The position numbers and the translations under genes are program-made. A stretch of DNA of 64,000 nt from Anaerolineales bacterium UBA2395 (GTDB lineage Bacteria > Chloroflexota > Anaerolineae > Anaerolineales > Villigracilaceae): the NCBI GenBank assembly GCA_002343775.1, contig DDSH01000007.1, positions 1 to 64,000 on the forward strand, given 5' to 3'. Below are positions 8,175 through 15,650 of this stretch, in pieces. Within the stretch, counting starts at the first letter, position 1. The number at the start of each line of letters is the position of its first letter. A model generated the notes under the pieces. The model did no database searches and was not told where the DNA came from. It worked only from the letters and a program-made list of their open reading frames with translations.

Positions 8175-9287
8175 TTATTCGCTCACTTTGTATTGGGTCT
8201 GGTCTTCACGAATAGTTACATAATTCATACCACCAACCTGGCGTACCAATCCTTTCAATTCCATTAAAGCAAGCGTGGCAGAAACTTTTTCGATGGGCAG
8301 GTTGGCAAGGCTGCGGATCTCATCCACATGCACGGGCTCGGGACCCAGCACATCCAGAACTCGCGCTTCGGTTTCATCGGATGGTACCAGTTTTCGCACC
8401 ATCTTCTTCTCGCCAATGCGGGTCAAATCCAAGGCTTGCATTAAGTCGTTGGGGGTCAACAACGGCAACGCGCCGTTTTGGATCAATTTATTCGTCCCTT
8501 TGCTTTGCGGCGCAAGGATGCTGCCCGGTACGGCAAAGACTTCGCGACCCTGCTCGGCGGCAAACTCGGCAGTGATCAACGCACCGCTTGTCTCAGCCGC
8601 TTCGATGACCACGACAGCCAAAGACAAACCTGAAATGATGCGGTTGCGCGGGGGAAAGTTCGAAGCATCGGGCGGTGTACCCACGGCATAGTCACTGATG
8701 ATCGCACCGCGCGTCATCATTTGTTCGGCGAGCATGCGATGCTCGGGCGGGTAGATCTTGTCCACGCCAGAGCCAAGAACCGCCAGCGTCCGCCCGCCTG
8801 CTTTCAATGCAGTCTGATGCGCAATGGCATCCACTCCACGGGCAAGACCGCTGATGATGGTGATTCCGTTCGCAGCGAGGAAGGAAGCGATCTCTTCCGT
8901 CACCTGCCTGCCATACGGCGTGACCTTTCGCGTTCCAACGATAGCGACGGCAAAGACATCATCCAGCAAGTATTCACCGCGAATGTACAGGACGGGGGGC
9001 GGTTGATCGATCTCTTTCAATCGCGATGGATAGGCATCATCCGCCCAAGTGAGGATGTGGATTCCTTGCGCTTCGATCTTCGTCCAAACCTGATCGAGGT
9101 CTACCTGCGTTCTCGCCCCGAGAACGCGTTCCACCAACTTTGCACCCAAGCCAGCCTGCGCAAGGTCGGCGGGATCTGCCCCCCATGCAGATTCGAGATC
9201 ACCAAAATAGGCGACCAGCCCCTGCATGCGGACTGCGCCTATACCTTTGATGAGATTGAACCCGATCCAGTATTTTTTGTCGTTCAT
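8175..9287 (-). CDS. dprA: DNA-processing protein DprA
   Basis: A 370-residue DprA/Smf, the single-stranded-DNA-binding RecA loader used in natural transformation and recombination. An N-terminal SAM-like helical region (about 1-60) precedes the Rossmann-type core, with GTRKVTPYGRQ, IISGLARGVDAIAH, LGSGVDKIYPPEH and FPPRNRIISGLS. The C-terminal about 70 residues form the winged-helix DprA domain. Length and architecture are typical. It sits between rimM and manC on the minus strand, with an 88-nt gap upstream holding a heptad repeat. A TfoX-like gene lies elsewhere in the window (42162-42494), but no competence pilus genes are present. Confidence 0.96.
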   Translation of the reverse strand: MNDKKYWIGFNLIKGIGAVRMQGLVAYFGDLESAWGADPADLAQAGLGAKLVERVLGARTQVDLDQVWTKIEAQGIHILTWADDAYPSRLKEIDQPPPVLYIRGEYLLDDVFAVAIVGTRKVTPYGRQVTEEIASFLAANGITIISGLARGVDAIAHQTALKAGGRTLAVLGSGVDKIYPPEHRMLAEQMMTRGAIISDYAVGTPPDASNFPPRNRIISGLSLAVVVIEAAETSGALITAEFAAEQGREVFAVPGSILAPQSKGTNKLIQNGALPLLTPNDLMQALDLTRIGEKKMVRKLVPSDETEARVLDVLGPEPVHVDEIRSLANLPIEKVSATLALMELKGLVRQVGGMNYVTIREDQTQYKVSE

Positions 9288-9326
9288 ACCTGATTTGAAA
9301 TTGTATCACCCACTGTAATTTTCGCG

Positions 9327-9382
9327 TGATGCGTGAAGAGCCATACATCATACCTCACACATCACGTTTCACGCCTCACTTT
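9327..9382. repeat. Heptad-type inverted repeat downstream of rimM
   Basis: Five consecutive 7-mers (TCATACC, TCACACA, TCACGTT, TCACGCC, TCACTTT; 9348-9382) run into the rimM stop codon. GTGATGCGTGAA at 9327-9338 is the inverse of TTCACGCCTCAC at 9367-9378 with one mismatch, giving a hairpin. Confidence 0.7.
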
Positions 9383-9927
9383 TCCCTGTCTTCGATCAAC
9401 CCGTCCAGCAGGTGGACTTTCATCAGTCGAGCTTCCATATCGGTTTCGAGAATGACGGCAGGGATCGCCGGTAAAAGAATTTCCTTCCCGGCTTCGTTCT
9501 TGATAACGTAGACATCATTCGCACCGGTTTCCAGAATTTCATGTAGTATTCCAAGTGGGCTGCCAGCGTCATCCACCACAGATAAACCGATCAATTCATA
9601 CTTGTAATGCCGACCTTCAGGGAGCGGGGGAACTTCCGTGGTTTTGACATATACCCAGTGGTTGCGATAACGTCCCACGGCTTCTGGTGTTTCACAGCCG
9701 CGAATTCGTACCAGCATCCCATCGCCATGCGGGCGGACACTGCCCAGAGTTGCGGCTTCGTGCCCTTCGCCGAGGTATACCTTTCGTCCGGCTTTGATGC
9801 GCTCGGGGAAGTCGGTATGCAAATCCATGATGGCTTCACCGGTCACCCCGTGCGGGCGGCGGATGAATCCGATCGTCAAATAAACAGGCTCGCTTTTGGG
9901 CGAGCCTGAGAGTTTCTTCTCTGCCAT
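9376..9927 (-). CDS. rimM: 16S rRNA processing protein RimM
   Basis: A 183-residue protein. After a short basic leader, YLTIGFIRRPHGVTGEAIMD is the classic RimM N-terminal beta-barrel motif. The C-terminal PRC-barrel follows (YKYELIGLSVVDDAGSPLGILHEILETGANDVYVI...EILLPAIPAVILETD). RimM binds S19 and helps 30S head maturation. Its start codon directly abuts the khpA stop codon, so it belongs to the rpsP-khpA-rimM operon. The usual next genes trmD and rplS are missing; dprA follows instead. Confidence 0.96.
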   Translation of the reverse strand: MAEKKLSGSPKSEPVYLTIGFIRRPHGVTGEAIMDLHTDFPERIKAGRKVYLGEGHEAATLGSVRPHGDGMLVRIRGCETPEAVGRYRNHWVYVKTTEVPPLPEGRHYKYELIGLSVVDDAGSPLGILHEILETGANDVYVIKNEAGKEILLPAIPAVILETDMEARLMKVHLLDGLIEDREK

Positions 9928-10158
9928 TTAGGGTTCCGTCACATCCAACGTGGCTTGCTTGCCCTGCCGCTCGGCGGCAACTCGCAACAAGGTGCGAATG
10001 GAGTTCGCCACTTTACCGCCCTTACCGATCACGCGTCCCATATCGTCCTTGGCGACGCTGAGTTCAAGGCGGGGGCGATTTCCGCTTGTCTGCGTGACGA
10101 CCACATCTTCCGGGTGATCCACGAGGGATTTTGCGATGTACTCGATCAGTTCTTTCAT
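9928..10158 (-). CDS. khpA: KH-domain RNA-binding protein KhpA
   Basis: A 76-residue single KH-domain protein (family UPF0109/YlqC). The signature GXXG loop is visible in MGRVIGKGGKVANSIRTLLR. It binds RNA, and in Gram-positive bacteria pairs with KhpB/Jag to affect cell elongation and division. It lies between rpsP and rimM, its canonical place, and ends immediately before the rimM start. Confidence 0.95.
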   Translation of the reverse strand: MKELIEYIAKSLVDHPEDVVVTQTSGNRPRLELSVAKDDMGRVIGKGGKVANSIRTLLRVAAERQGKQATLDVTEP

Positions 10159-10173
10159 AATCCACCTTACAAG

Positions 10174-10205
10174 AGACCCTAAAGGCTTGAAGTCCTTTAG
10201 GGTCT
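10174..10205. repeat. Perfect 12-bp palindrome between rpsP and khpA
   Basis: AGACCCTAAAGG (10174-10185) and CCTTTAGGGTCT (10194-10205) flank an 8-nt loop. There is no T-run, so read-through into khpA is expected. It could stabilise rpsP mRNA or be a mobile palindromic repeat. Confidence 0.7.
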
Positions 10206-10215
10206 GATCATGTGA

Positions 10216-10560
10216 TTAGTCCTTGCGGGTCTTCACAGGCGCAGCGCGCTTGGCTTCGGCAGCGGCGGCTTCGGCGACGAGGGTTTCAACAGCCTCGCCC
10301 TTCTTGAAGCGGTCAAAGCGCTCCAGCGTACCGGCAGTTTTGAAGATCTTTTCAACGGACTCGGAAGGCTGAGCGCCGTTCTTCATCCAGTGATAGATGC
10401 GGTCTTCCTGCAATTTGATCGTGGCGGGATTGGTGCGCGGGTTGTACACGCCCAAAATTTCCAAAAAGCGACCATCGCGCGGGGCTTCCTTTTCGGCTGC
10501 CACAATGCGATACGTGGGTTGGCCCTTGAGACCAATACGACGTAAACGAATACGAACCAT
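10216..10560 (-). CDS. rpsP: Ribosomal protein bS16
   Basis: A 114-residue small-subunit protein. MVRIRLRRIGLKGQPTYRIV, RDGRFLEILGVYNP and RIYHWMKNGAQPSESV are canonical bS16 blocks. The C-terminal about 30 residues are an Ala/Glu/Lys-rich extension ending in VKTRKD that E. coli S16 lacks. It is the first gene of rpsP-khpA-rimM, and its leader has a cluster of GTACCC/GGGTAC hairpins. Confidence 0.97.
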   Translation of the reverse strand: MVRIRLRRIGLKGQPTYRIVAAEKEAPRDGRFLEILGVYNPRTNPATIKLQEDRIYHWMKNGAQPSESVEKIFKTAGTLERFDRFKKGEAVETLVAEAAAAEAKRAAPVKTRKD

Positions 10561-10618
10561 CTTACACTTACTCCTTTAATTTTTTATTTACGTTCCAGAC
10601 AGGCACTAGAGACTAAAA

Positions 10619-10670
10619 GTACCCACTTGGTGGGCACTCGTACCCATGAATGGGTACAAGAGGGGTACGG
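10619..10670 (-). promoter_or_regulatory. Structured rpsP leader with alternating GTACCC/GGGTAC arms
   Basis: In the minus-strand transcript the order is GUACCCC, GUACCCAU-UC-AUGGGUAC (a perfect 8-bp hairpin), then GCCCAC-CAA-GUGGGUAC. The first GUACCC can pair with either of two later GGGUAC segments, so mutually exclusive folds are possible. It lies between a TAAAAT box (about 10690) and the rpsP RBS. Ribosomal autoregulation is a guess. Confidence 0.4.
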
Positions 10671-10714
10671 GCTGAAATCGCGGGCTGTATTTTACCAGAG
10701 AAAAGCCCTTTTTA

Positions 10715-10743
10715 TAAGAAAAGACCCCGGAATTTCCGAGGTC
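10715..10743 (-). terminator. Terminator of ffh
   Basis: On the minus strand GACCTCGG-AAATT-CCGGGGTC (10723-10743, one G-T pair) is followed by TTTTCTT. It separates ffh from the rpsP operon. Confidence 0.75.
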
Positions 10744-10750
10744 TGATCCT

Positions 10751-12073
10751 TTATCCAAACAACCGCCCCAGCCCCTTTCCGCCAGTTTTTTGCAGCATTT
10801 TCATCATTTTCTGCGCCTCGCGGAACTGCTTGATGAGACGATTCACGTCCTGCACTTCCATGCCCGCCCCAGCGGCGATGCGGCGGCGGCGGGAAGCGTT
10901 CAAAATATCCGGGCTGCGGCGTTCTTTCAGCGTCATCGAATGGATGATCGCTTCCGATTGCTTGAATTGCTTTTCCACCAGCGCCGGGTCGATGCCGCGC
11001 GCCGCCTGTCCCATCTGACCGGGCAGCATATCCATGATCTGCGCGAGCGGTCCCATCTTTTTCATTTGCTTCATCTGCTCGAGCCAGTCTTCAAGCGAGA
11101 AATCACCCTTCATCAATTTCTGGGCTTGCTTCTCAGCTGTCTGTTGGTCGAACATCGCCTCGGCTTTTTCGATCAAACCGATCATATCGCCCATGCCCAA
11201 AATACGCGAAGACAAACGCGCCGGGTCGTAGGTTTCGAGCGCGTCGAGTTTTTCACCCGTACCGATGAATTTGATCGGCACGCCGGTGACAGACCGAATG
11301 GAAATCGCCGCGCCGCCGCGCGAATCCCCGTCCATTTTGGTGAGGACAAGACCTGTCAGATTGATTGCATCTTTGAATCCCTGCGCAATGTTCAAGGCTT
11401 CCTGACCGATCATGGAATCGATGACGAGCAGAATGTCCACCGGGTTGACGTTGGCGGCGATGGCTTTCAGCTCGTCCATCAACTGCGCATCCATCTGGGA
11501 CCGTCCGGCTGTATCCACGATGACGAGGCTGAATCCACCCTTGTCCGCTTTATCGAGGGCGCGTTTGGCGAGCTGCGGCGGCGTGATGGACGTATCGGCT
11601 TCGACTTCCACGTCCAGCCGTTCACCGAGTTGCTGCAACTGCTTGACGGCGGCAGGGCGATACGGGTCACCAGCTACAAGCAGGATGCGCTCGCCTTTGG
11701 ATTTCATCAGGCGCGCCAGTTTTCCAGCGGCGGTGGTCTTCCCCGCACCCTGCAAACCGACCATCATCACAACGCGCGGTTTGGGTCCAGTCAGGTTTAA
11801 GGGAGCGGGTTCGCCCAGGGTGGCGATCAATTCTTCGTTGACGATCTTGATGACCTGCTGACCGGGGTTGAGCGCCTTGGAAACTTCCGCGCCGACGGCA
11901 CGCTCGCGCACCTTGGCAATGAACGTTTTGACCACGCTGAAATGCACATCCGCTTCGAGCAGGGCAAGGCGCACTTCCTTCATGGCGGCATCGACGTCCG
12001 CTTCGGAGAGTTTTCCGCGTTTGCGCAGGTTATCGAATATTTGGTTGAGTCGTCCGGTTAATGTTTCAAACAT
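10751..12073 (-). CDS. ffh: Signal recognition particle protein Ffh
   Basis: A 440-residue SRP54 GTPase that binds signal peptides and 4.5S RNA and targets nascent membrane proteins to FtsY. The NG domain has the P-loop GLQGAGKTTAAGKLA, DTAGRSQMDAQLMDEL and TKMDGDSRGGAA. The C-terminal Met-rich M domain follows (QMKQMKKMGPLAQIMDMLPGQM and the RRRRIAAGAG segment that contacts SRP RNA). The ATG at 12073 (MFETLTGRLNQIFDNLR) is the family start; an upstream in-frame ATG would add 15 atypical residues. It lies upstream of rpsP as in many bacteria, but is separated by a terminator. Confidence 0.97.
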   Translation of the reverse strand: MFETLTGRLNQIFDNLRKRGKLSEADVDAAMKEVRLALLEADVHFSVVKTFIAKVRERAVGAEVSKALNPGQQVIKIVNEELIATLGEPAPLNLTGPKPRVVMMVGLQGAGKTTAAGKLARLMKSKGERILLVAGDPYRPAAVKQLQQLGERLDVEVEADTSITPPQLAKRALDKADKGGFSLVIVDTAGRSQMDAQLMDELKAIAANVNPVDILLVIDSMIGQEALNIAQGFKDAINLTGLVLTKMDGDSRGGAAISIRSVTGVPIKFIGTGEKLDALETYDPARLSSRILGMGDMIGLIEKAEAMFDQQTAEKQAQKLMKGDFSLEDWLEQMKQMKKMGPLAQIMDMLPGQMGQAARGIDPALVEKQFKQSEAIIHSMTLKERRSPDILNASRRRRIAAGAGMEVQDVNRLIKQFREAQKMMKMLQKTGGKGLGRLFG

Positions 12074-12079
12074 AATAGT

Positions 12080-12191
12080 TGGCTGTCGTTGCGAGAGCGT
12101 TAGCCCGACGTGTGCCACGAAGTGATAACAATCCCTGATAACTTCGGAGCTTCTTCGTCGCCGCTACGCGGTTCCTCAGAATGACATATCC
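12080..12191. repeat. Dispersed-repeat-like sequence in the ffh leader
   Basis: The ends TGTCGTTGCGAG (from about 12086) and CTCAGAATGACA (to about 12186) are imperfect inverses, and the inside (CTTCGTCGCCGCTACGCGG) has the look of GC-rich inverted repeats common in Chloroflexota genomes. It lies between the ffh promoter and start codon, so it would be in the ffh 5' UTR. The family assignment is from memory of such repeats and is unverified. Confidence 0.4.
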
Positions 12192-12210
12192 TTTCAGTGT
12201 AAAAAAAAGC

Positions 12211-12239
12211 ATTGTAGCGTGTGACAGGCTTCGGGTCAA
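12211..12239 (-). promoter_or_regulatory. ffh promoter
   Basis: On the minus strand TTGACC (12239-12234), a 17-nt spacer, then TACAAT (12216-12211). This is a good sigma-70-type match pointing at ffh, with an approximately 130-nt leader. Confidence 0.7.
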
Positions 12240-12285
12240 GAAAGCGGCGGTGTTTTTCCTTTAACAATTCCATAACCTTTGCTTC

Positions 12286-12314
12286 TTTACAGCACAGGCG
12301 AAACTCCTTATACT
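12286..12314 (+). promoter_or_regulatory. Promoter of the Atg22-like MFS gene
   Basis: TTTACA (12286-12291), a 17-nt spacer, then TATACT (12309-12314), 42 nt before the start codon. It is divergent from the ffh promoter. Confidence 0.72.
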
Positions 12315-12355
12315 GGCGCGTGTTCTTGTTTGTACCTTTTCAACCCGGAGGATGT

Positions 12356-13720
12356 ATGGGAACTGCAACAGACGTGATGGTGAACGACAAGAAAGAGATC
12401 TTTGGTTGGGCAATGTACGACTGGGCGAATTCCGCCTTTAGCACCACTGTGGGGACTGTGTTCCTGGGACCGTATGTGGCAAGCCTGGCACGCGCGGCGG
12501 CTGAAGCTGCAGGGACGGAAACTGTTTCTTTTTTTGGAATTCCGGTTGCACCAGATTCATTTTTACCCTATTGTATTTCTTTTTCGGTCGGGATGCAGGT
12601 CTTGTTCCTGCCCATTCTCGGTGCCATTGCGGATTATTCACATCTGCGAAAAACGATGATGCGCATCTTTGCGACAATCGGAGCGATTGCCACTATTCTG
12701 ATGTTCCTCATTACTGGAGATCTGTGGTGGTTGGGTGGGTTGTTGTTCATCGTTGCCAACCTTTCCTTTGGCGCGGCGATCGTTTTCTATAACGCATATC
12801 TGCCGGATATCGCCAGTGAAGATGAGCGTGATCGGGTCTCTTCGTATGGTTGGGCAATGGGCTATTTGGGCGGCGGTTTGTTGCTTGCGCTCAATCTCGC
12901 CTTCTTCATTTTCAGTGAAGATATTGGCGTACCCAGTGACCTGGCGGTACGCATTAACCTTGCCTCGGCGGGCATCTGGTGGCTGGGATTTTCGTTCCTC
13001 ACCTGGGGAAGGCTTCGCCCCCGGCACGCGGCTCGCTCCCTGCCTGCCAACGAGACCTATGCCAGCATCGGTTTCAAACAATTGCGAAAAACGTTCAGTG
13101 AGGTGCGTCACTTCCCCGAAACCTTGAAATTCCTGCTGGCGTATTTCCTCTACAATGACGGCATCCAAACGGTGATTGCTGTGGCGGCAACCTTTGCCGC
13201 CGCTCCGCTCATCCAGGGCGGATTGGAGCAAGACCAGACCACACTGACCGCCGTCATTTTGATGATCCAGTTCATGGCGTTCTTCGGCGCTTTGTTCTGG
13301 GGCAAGCTGGCAAAATGGATCGGTGCAAAACAGTCTGTCATCGTCAGCCTGGTGATCTGGTCGGGCGTGGTCATCTACGCATATGGCGGTTTGAAAGGGG
13401 ACAACGTGACCACGGAGTTCTTCATCCTTGGCGCGTTCATCGCTTTGGTGATGGGCGGTTCGCAAGCCATCAGCCGCAGCTTGTTCGCCCAGATGATCCC
13501 CAACGGCAAGGAAGCCGAGTTCTTCGCATTTTATGAGATCAGCGAACGCGGCACGTCGTGGATCGGTCCGCTGGTCTTTGGGCTTGCAAACCAGATCTTC
13601 GGCAATTTACGCATTGCCATCCTTGCCTTGATCTTCTTCTTTGTCATGGGGTTGATCCTGCTGCCATTTGTCAATGTAAACAAAGCCATTGCAGACGCAA
13701 AGAATTACAAGGCAGAGTAG
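12356..13720 (+). CDS. MFS transporter, Atg22/UMF1-type
   Basis: A 454-residue integral membrane protein with about 12 TM helices. The start FGWAMYDWANSAFSTTVGTVFLGPY is diagnostic for the Atg22-like (UMF1) MFS family, whose yeast member exports amino acids from the vacuole. GGSQAISRSLFAQMIP and NGKEAEFFAFYEISERGTSWIGP are the conserved second-half motifs. The start at 12356 was chosen because CCCGGAGGATGT directly precedes it; the longer frame would add 45 non-hydrophobic residues. It has its own promoter and terminator. The substrate is unknown; amino acids are a guess from the family. Confidence 0.9.
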   Translation: MGTATDVMVNDKKEIFGWAMYDWANSAFSTTVGTVFLGPYVASLARAAAEAAGTETVSFFGIPVAPDSFLPYCISFSVGMQVLFLPILGAIADYSHLRKTMMRIFATIGAIATILMFLITGDLWWLGGLLFIVANLSFGAAIVFYNAYLPDIASEDERDRVSSYGWAMGYLGGGLLLALNLAFFIFSEDIGVPSDLAVRINLASAGIWWLGFSFLTWGRLRPRHAARSLPANETYASIGFKQLRKTFSEVRHFPETLKFLLAYFLYNDGIQTVIAVAATFAAAPLIQGGLEQDQTTLTAVILMIQFMAFFGALFWGKLAKWIGAKQSVIVSLVIWSGVVIYAYGGLKGDNVTTEFFILGAFIALVMGGSQAISRSLFAQMIPNGKEAEFFAFYEISERGTSWIGPLVFGLANQIFGNLRIAILALIFFFVMGLILLPFVNVNKAIADAKNYKAE

Positions 13721-13733
13721 TCATCTCTTTTCT

Positions 13734-13768
13734 AGCAAACACGGCGGCATGATGCCGCCGTGTTTGCT
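13734..13768 (+). terminator. Long hairpin after the MFS gene
   Basis: AGCAAACACGGCGGCAT (13734-13750) and ATGCCGCCGTGTTTGCT (13752-13768) form a perfect stem followed by TGTTGG. The T-content downstream is modest, so it is either a terminator or one of the gene-border palindromes. Confidence 0.6.
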
Positions 13769-13831
13769 TGTTGGATGGTTGAATTCCAGGCACCTTCCGT
13801 GTATAGTTAACCGAACCCAAACGGAGGACTG

Positions 13832-14905
13832 ATGAAGTTGAAGACTCTTTCCCTGTCCGATATCTATGGCTCCGACCCGCTCGGGAGATCTGTTCTCGGC
13901 CGGATGAATATCAAACCGATCTCTGCGGCTTTGTTCTTCCTTGCGTCTGGAGTCTTGTATGGCTTTGCCCTGCCTGCTCTATGGGGGTTTCCATTGGAGG
14001 CAGATGGGATCAACATTCTTAACATCGTTCTGGTATTCCCCACCGCAGGATTCTTCTACGCCTATCAGCCACAAAGCATCTTGAGAACATACAACAGCGC
14101 CACCCGCTTCCTGCGCGAAGAGGAACAATCGCACGCCATTCATTTCGACAAGATCGCCCGCACCCATGCAAGCAAAACGCTTTGGATCATTGGTATGTTA
14201 TTTGGCTTGCTGGGGGCAGGGTTTGGAGTTTCATACAGCATACAGCATTTTGGGGAATTTTCGTACAGCGCCAACTGGTTTCAAATATTCTTCTCTCAAT
14301 CCATCCGCTTTCTGGCGTTCTATTGCATCGGTGTTTCAGCGGGGCGTCACATCGCCACGTCCATCGAACTGAACCACCTCTTCGAACATGCCGACTTCCC
14401 CTTGACCGTGGATGCCGATCGGTTGGATGTATTTAAGCATGTCAAAAATTTTTCATTGGAATTTGTAGGCATTGCTGCGATCATCGCCCTTAATCTGGGG
14501 TTATCCCCACTGTTGACCACCCCGCCTGTGATCGAATACACCATCTATGTGACCTTATACTTCATCGTCGCGCCGTTCAGCTTTTTCCTGCCCATCTGGG
14601 AGGCGCACCGGCGGATGTCCAAGATAAAGAACGGAATGCTGGACCGATTGAATTATGATTTTCAAGAGGAATCGCAACGGCTGTACCGAACGTTTGGCAG
14701 GGATTCCGCCTCGATTCCGTACTTGAAAGAAGCTGAAACCCTCACACAACTTGAGCAAACGATCGCAACCGTATCCAAAACCACCGACTGGCCCTTTCAG
14801 GGCACTACATTCTACAGGCTGGCTGTGACCGTGGTCTCCCCATTCCTGCTCGTCATCTTTGAAGTCTTCATCAACATCATCAGCAATTTTGTCGTGGTGA
14901 ATTAG
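13832..14905 (+). CDS. Membrane protein of unknown function, about six TM segments
   Basis: A 357-residue protein. TM segments are visible at about 30-50, 60-80, 115-135, 150-170, 212-232 and 235-260, with a final hydrophobic helix at about 330-355. Two hydrophilic stretches (about 85-112 and 265-325) are probably cytoplasmic. GGAGGA lies close before the ATG. No transporter or enzyme motif is recognised. It is flanked by terminators on both sides and so is a single-gene unit. Confidence 0.75.
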   Translation: MKLKTLSLSDIYGSDPLGRSVLGRMNIKPISAALFFLASGVLYGFALPALWGFPLEADGINILNIVLVFPTAGFFYAYQPQSILRTYNSATRFLREEEQSHAIHFDKIARTHASKTLWIIGMLFGLLGAGFGVSYSIQHFGEFSYSANWFQIFFSQSIRFLAFYCIGVSAGRHIATSIELNHLFEHADFPLTVDADRLDVFKHVKNFSLEFVGIAAIIALNLGLSPLLTTPPVIEYTIYVTLYFIVAPFSFFLPIWEAHRRMSKIKNGMLDRLNYDFQEESQRLYRTFGRDSASIPYLKEAETLTQLEQTIATVSKTTDWPFQGTTFYRLAVTVVSPFLLVIFEVFINIISNFVVVN

Positions 14906-14910
14906 AAAAG

Positions 14911-14940
14911 AACCGACCTGCCGAGTTTGGCAGGTCGGTT
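14911..14940. terminator. Bidirectional hairpin between convergent genes
   Basis: AACCGACCTGCC (14911-14922) and GGCAGGTCGGTT (14929-14940) flank the loop GAGTTT, with AAAAG before and GTGTTT after. It separates the membrane-protein gene from the convergent thioredoxin-like gene. Confidence 0.8.
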
Positions 14941-14944
14941 GTGT

Positions 14945-15499
14945 TTATTGAAGATGCTCTGCGAACAGATTTCTAAATTCCTCTTCCGAGACAAACCCGA
15001 TTAACTTTTTGATCAGGTTTCCATCCGCATCCAGTAAGTAAAATTCGGGCTGGTACACAAACCCCAATTCACGCTGGAAATTCACAGTCTGAGGGTCGTC
15101 GGCGTCAAGGTAAGTGAACTTGACTTTGCCAAAATACTCCGCTTCGAGCCCATGAACCATGGGCGCCATGGAACGGCAGGTACCTCAGGTGAAGCGGAAG
15201 AATTCGACCAGCTGCAACTGACCGGAAGCCAGCGAAACCGTGGAAGGATCGGTGGCATGGAGATCGGGTCCACGAGAAGTGGCGACGGCTTGCACCGCCG
15301 GGGATTCTGTGGCGGGGTCTGCCGCCGCTTCTGTTGCAGGGACGGCGGTTACCGTTGCTGATACTTGGTCAACAGGGACAGGGGTGGCTGGTTCCGTCGA
15401 AGCAGCCGGAGCGCAGGAAACTGCCAGTAGCACAGCAACCAGGCTCAAGGTCAGCGCTGAAGCGCGCCAACGGGGCTTGGAATATAAGCGGGGATTCAT
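14945..15499 (-). CDS. Thioredoxin-like lipoprotein, candidate selenoprotein (in-frame TGA as Sec)
   Basis: A 184-residue product if the in-frame TGA at 15187-15185 (codon 105) is read as selenocysteine. Residues 1-32 are a lipoprotein signal peptide ending VLLAVSCAPA; a Thr/Ala/Pro-rich linker follows to about 85. The rest is a thioredoxin-fold domain: QLQLVEFFRFT-U-GTCRSMAPMV aligns with the family pattern FxxxWCxxCKxMAPxV, so the TGA stands exactly where the first active-site Cys belongs (UxxC). DADDPQTVNFQRELGFVYQPEFYLLD and the C-terminal helix follow in the same frame without interruption. A stem-loop begins 13 nt after the TGA. A nonsense mutation is the alternative. Selenium genes are not in this window. 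Confidence 0.72.
15157..15171 (-). promoter_or_regulatory. Candidate bacterial SECIS hairpin
   Basis: In the minus-strand mRNA, CCAUGG-CGC-CCAUGG forms a perfect 6-bp stem starting 13 nt after the UGA, so the apical loop is about 19 nt downstream with a G in its first two positions. That spacing fits bacterial SECIS elements. CCATGG being a palindrome makes this weak evidence on its own. Confidence 0.4.
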
Positions 15500-15577
15500 A
15501 GTCTCCTCGTTTGGTTGGTTGTATGTCAGACGTGGACTCTCATTCGCATCTTACCAAATCGAATACGACCCTCTTCT

Positions 15578-15606
15578 TTGACTGTGACGGAATCCTACGC
15601 TATACT
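15578..15606 (+). promoter_or_regulatory. Promoter of the P5C dehydrogenase gene
   Basis: TTGACT (15578-15583), a 17-nt spacer, then TATACT (15601-15606), with the start codon 44 nt downstream. This is one of the best sigma-70-type matches in the window. Confidence 0.75.
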
Positions 15607-15650
15607 TAATTTGCAGTTTGCGTCATTTACATTCCAAAGGAGACCCCCCA

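Noticed and set aside
12638..13465. 275-residue minus-strand ORF opposite the MFS gene
   Set aside because: A shadow of the transporter: no hydrophobic or domain pattern and no initiation signal.
14945..15169. Separate 74-residue thioredoxin-fragment gene starting at MAPMVHG
   Set aside because: It starts inside the active-site helix of the fold, has no RBS, and is in frame with the upstream lipoprotein ORF across a single TGA; one recoded gene explains both pieces better.
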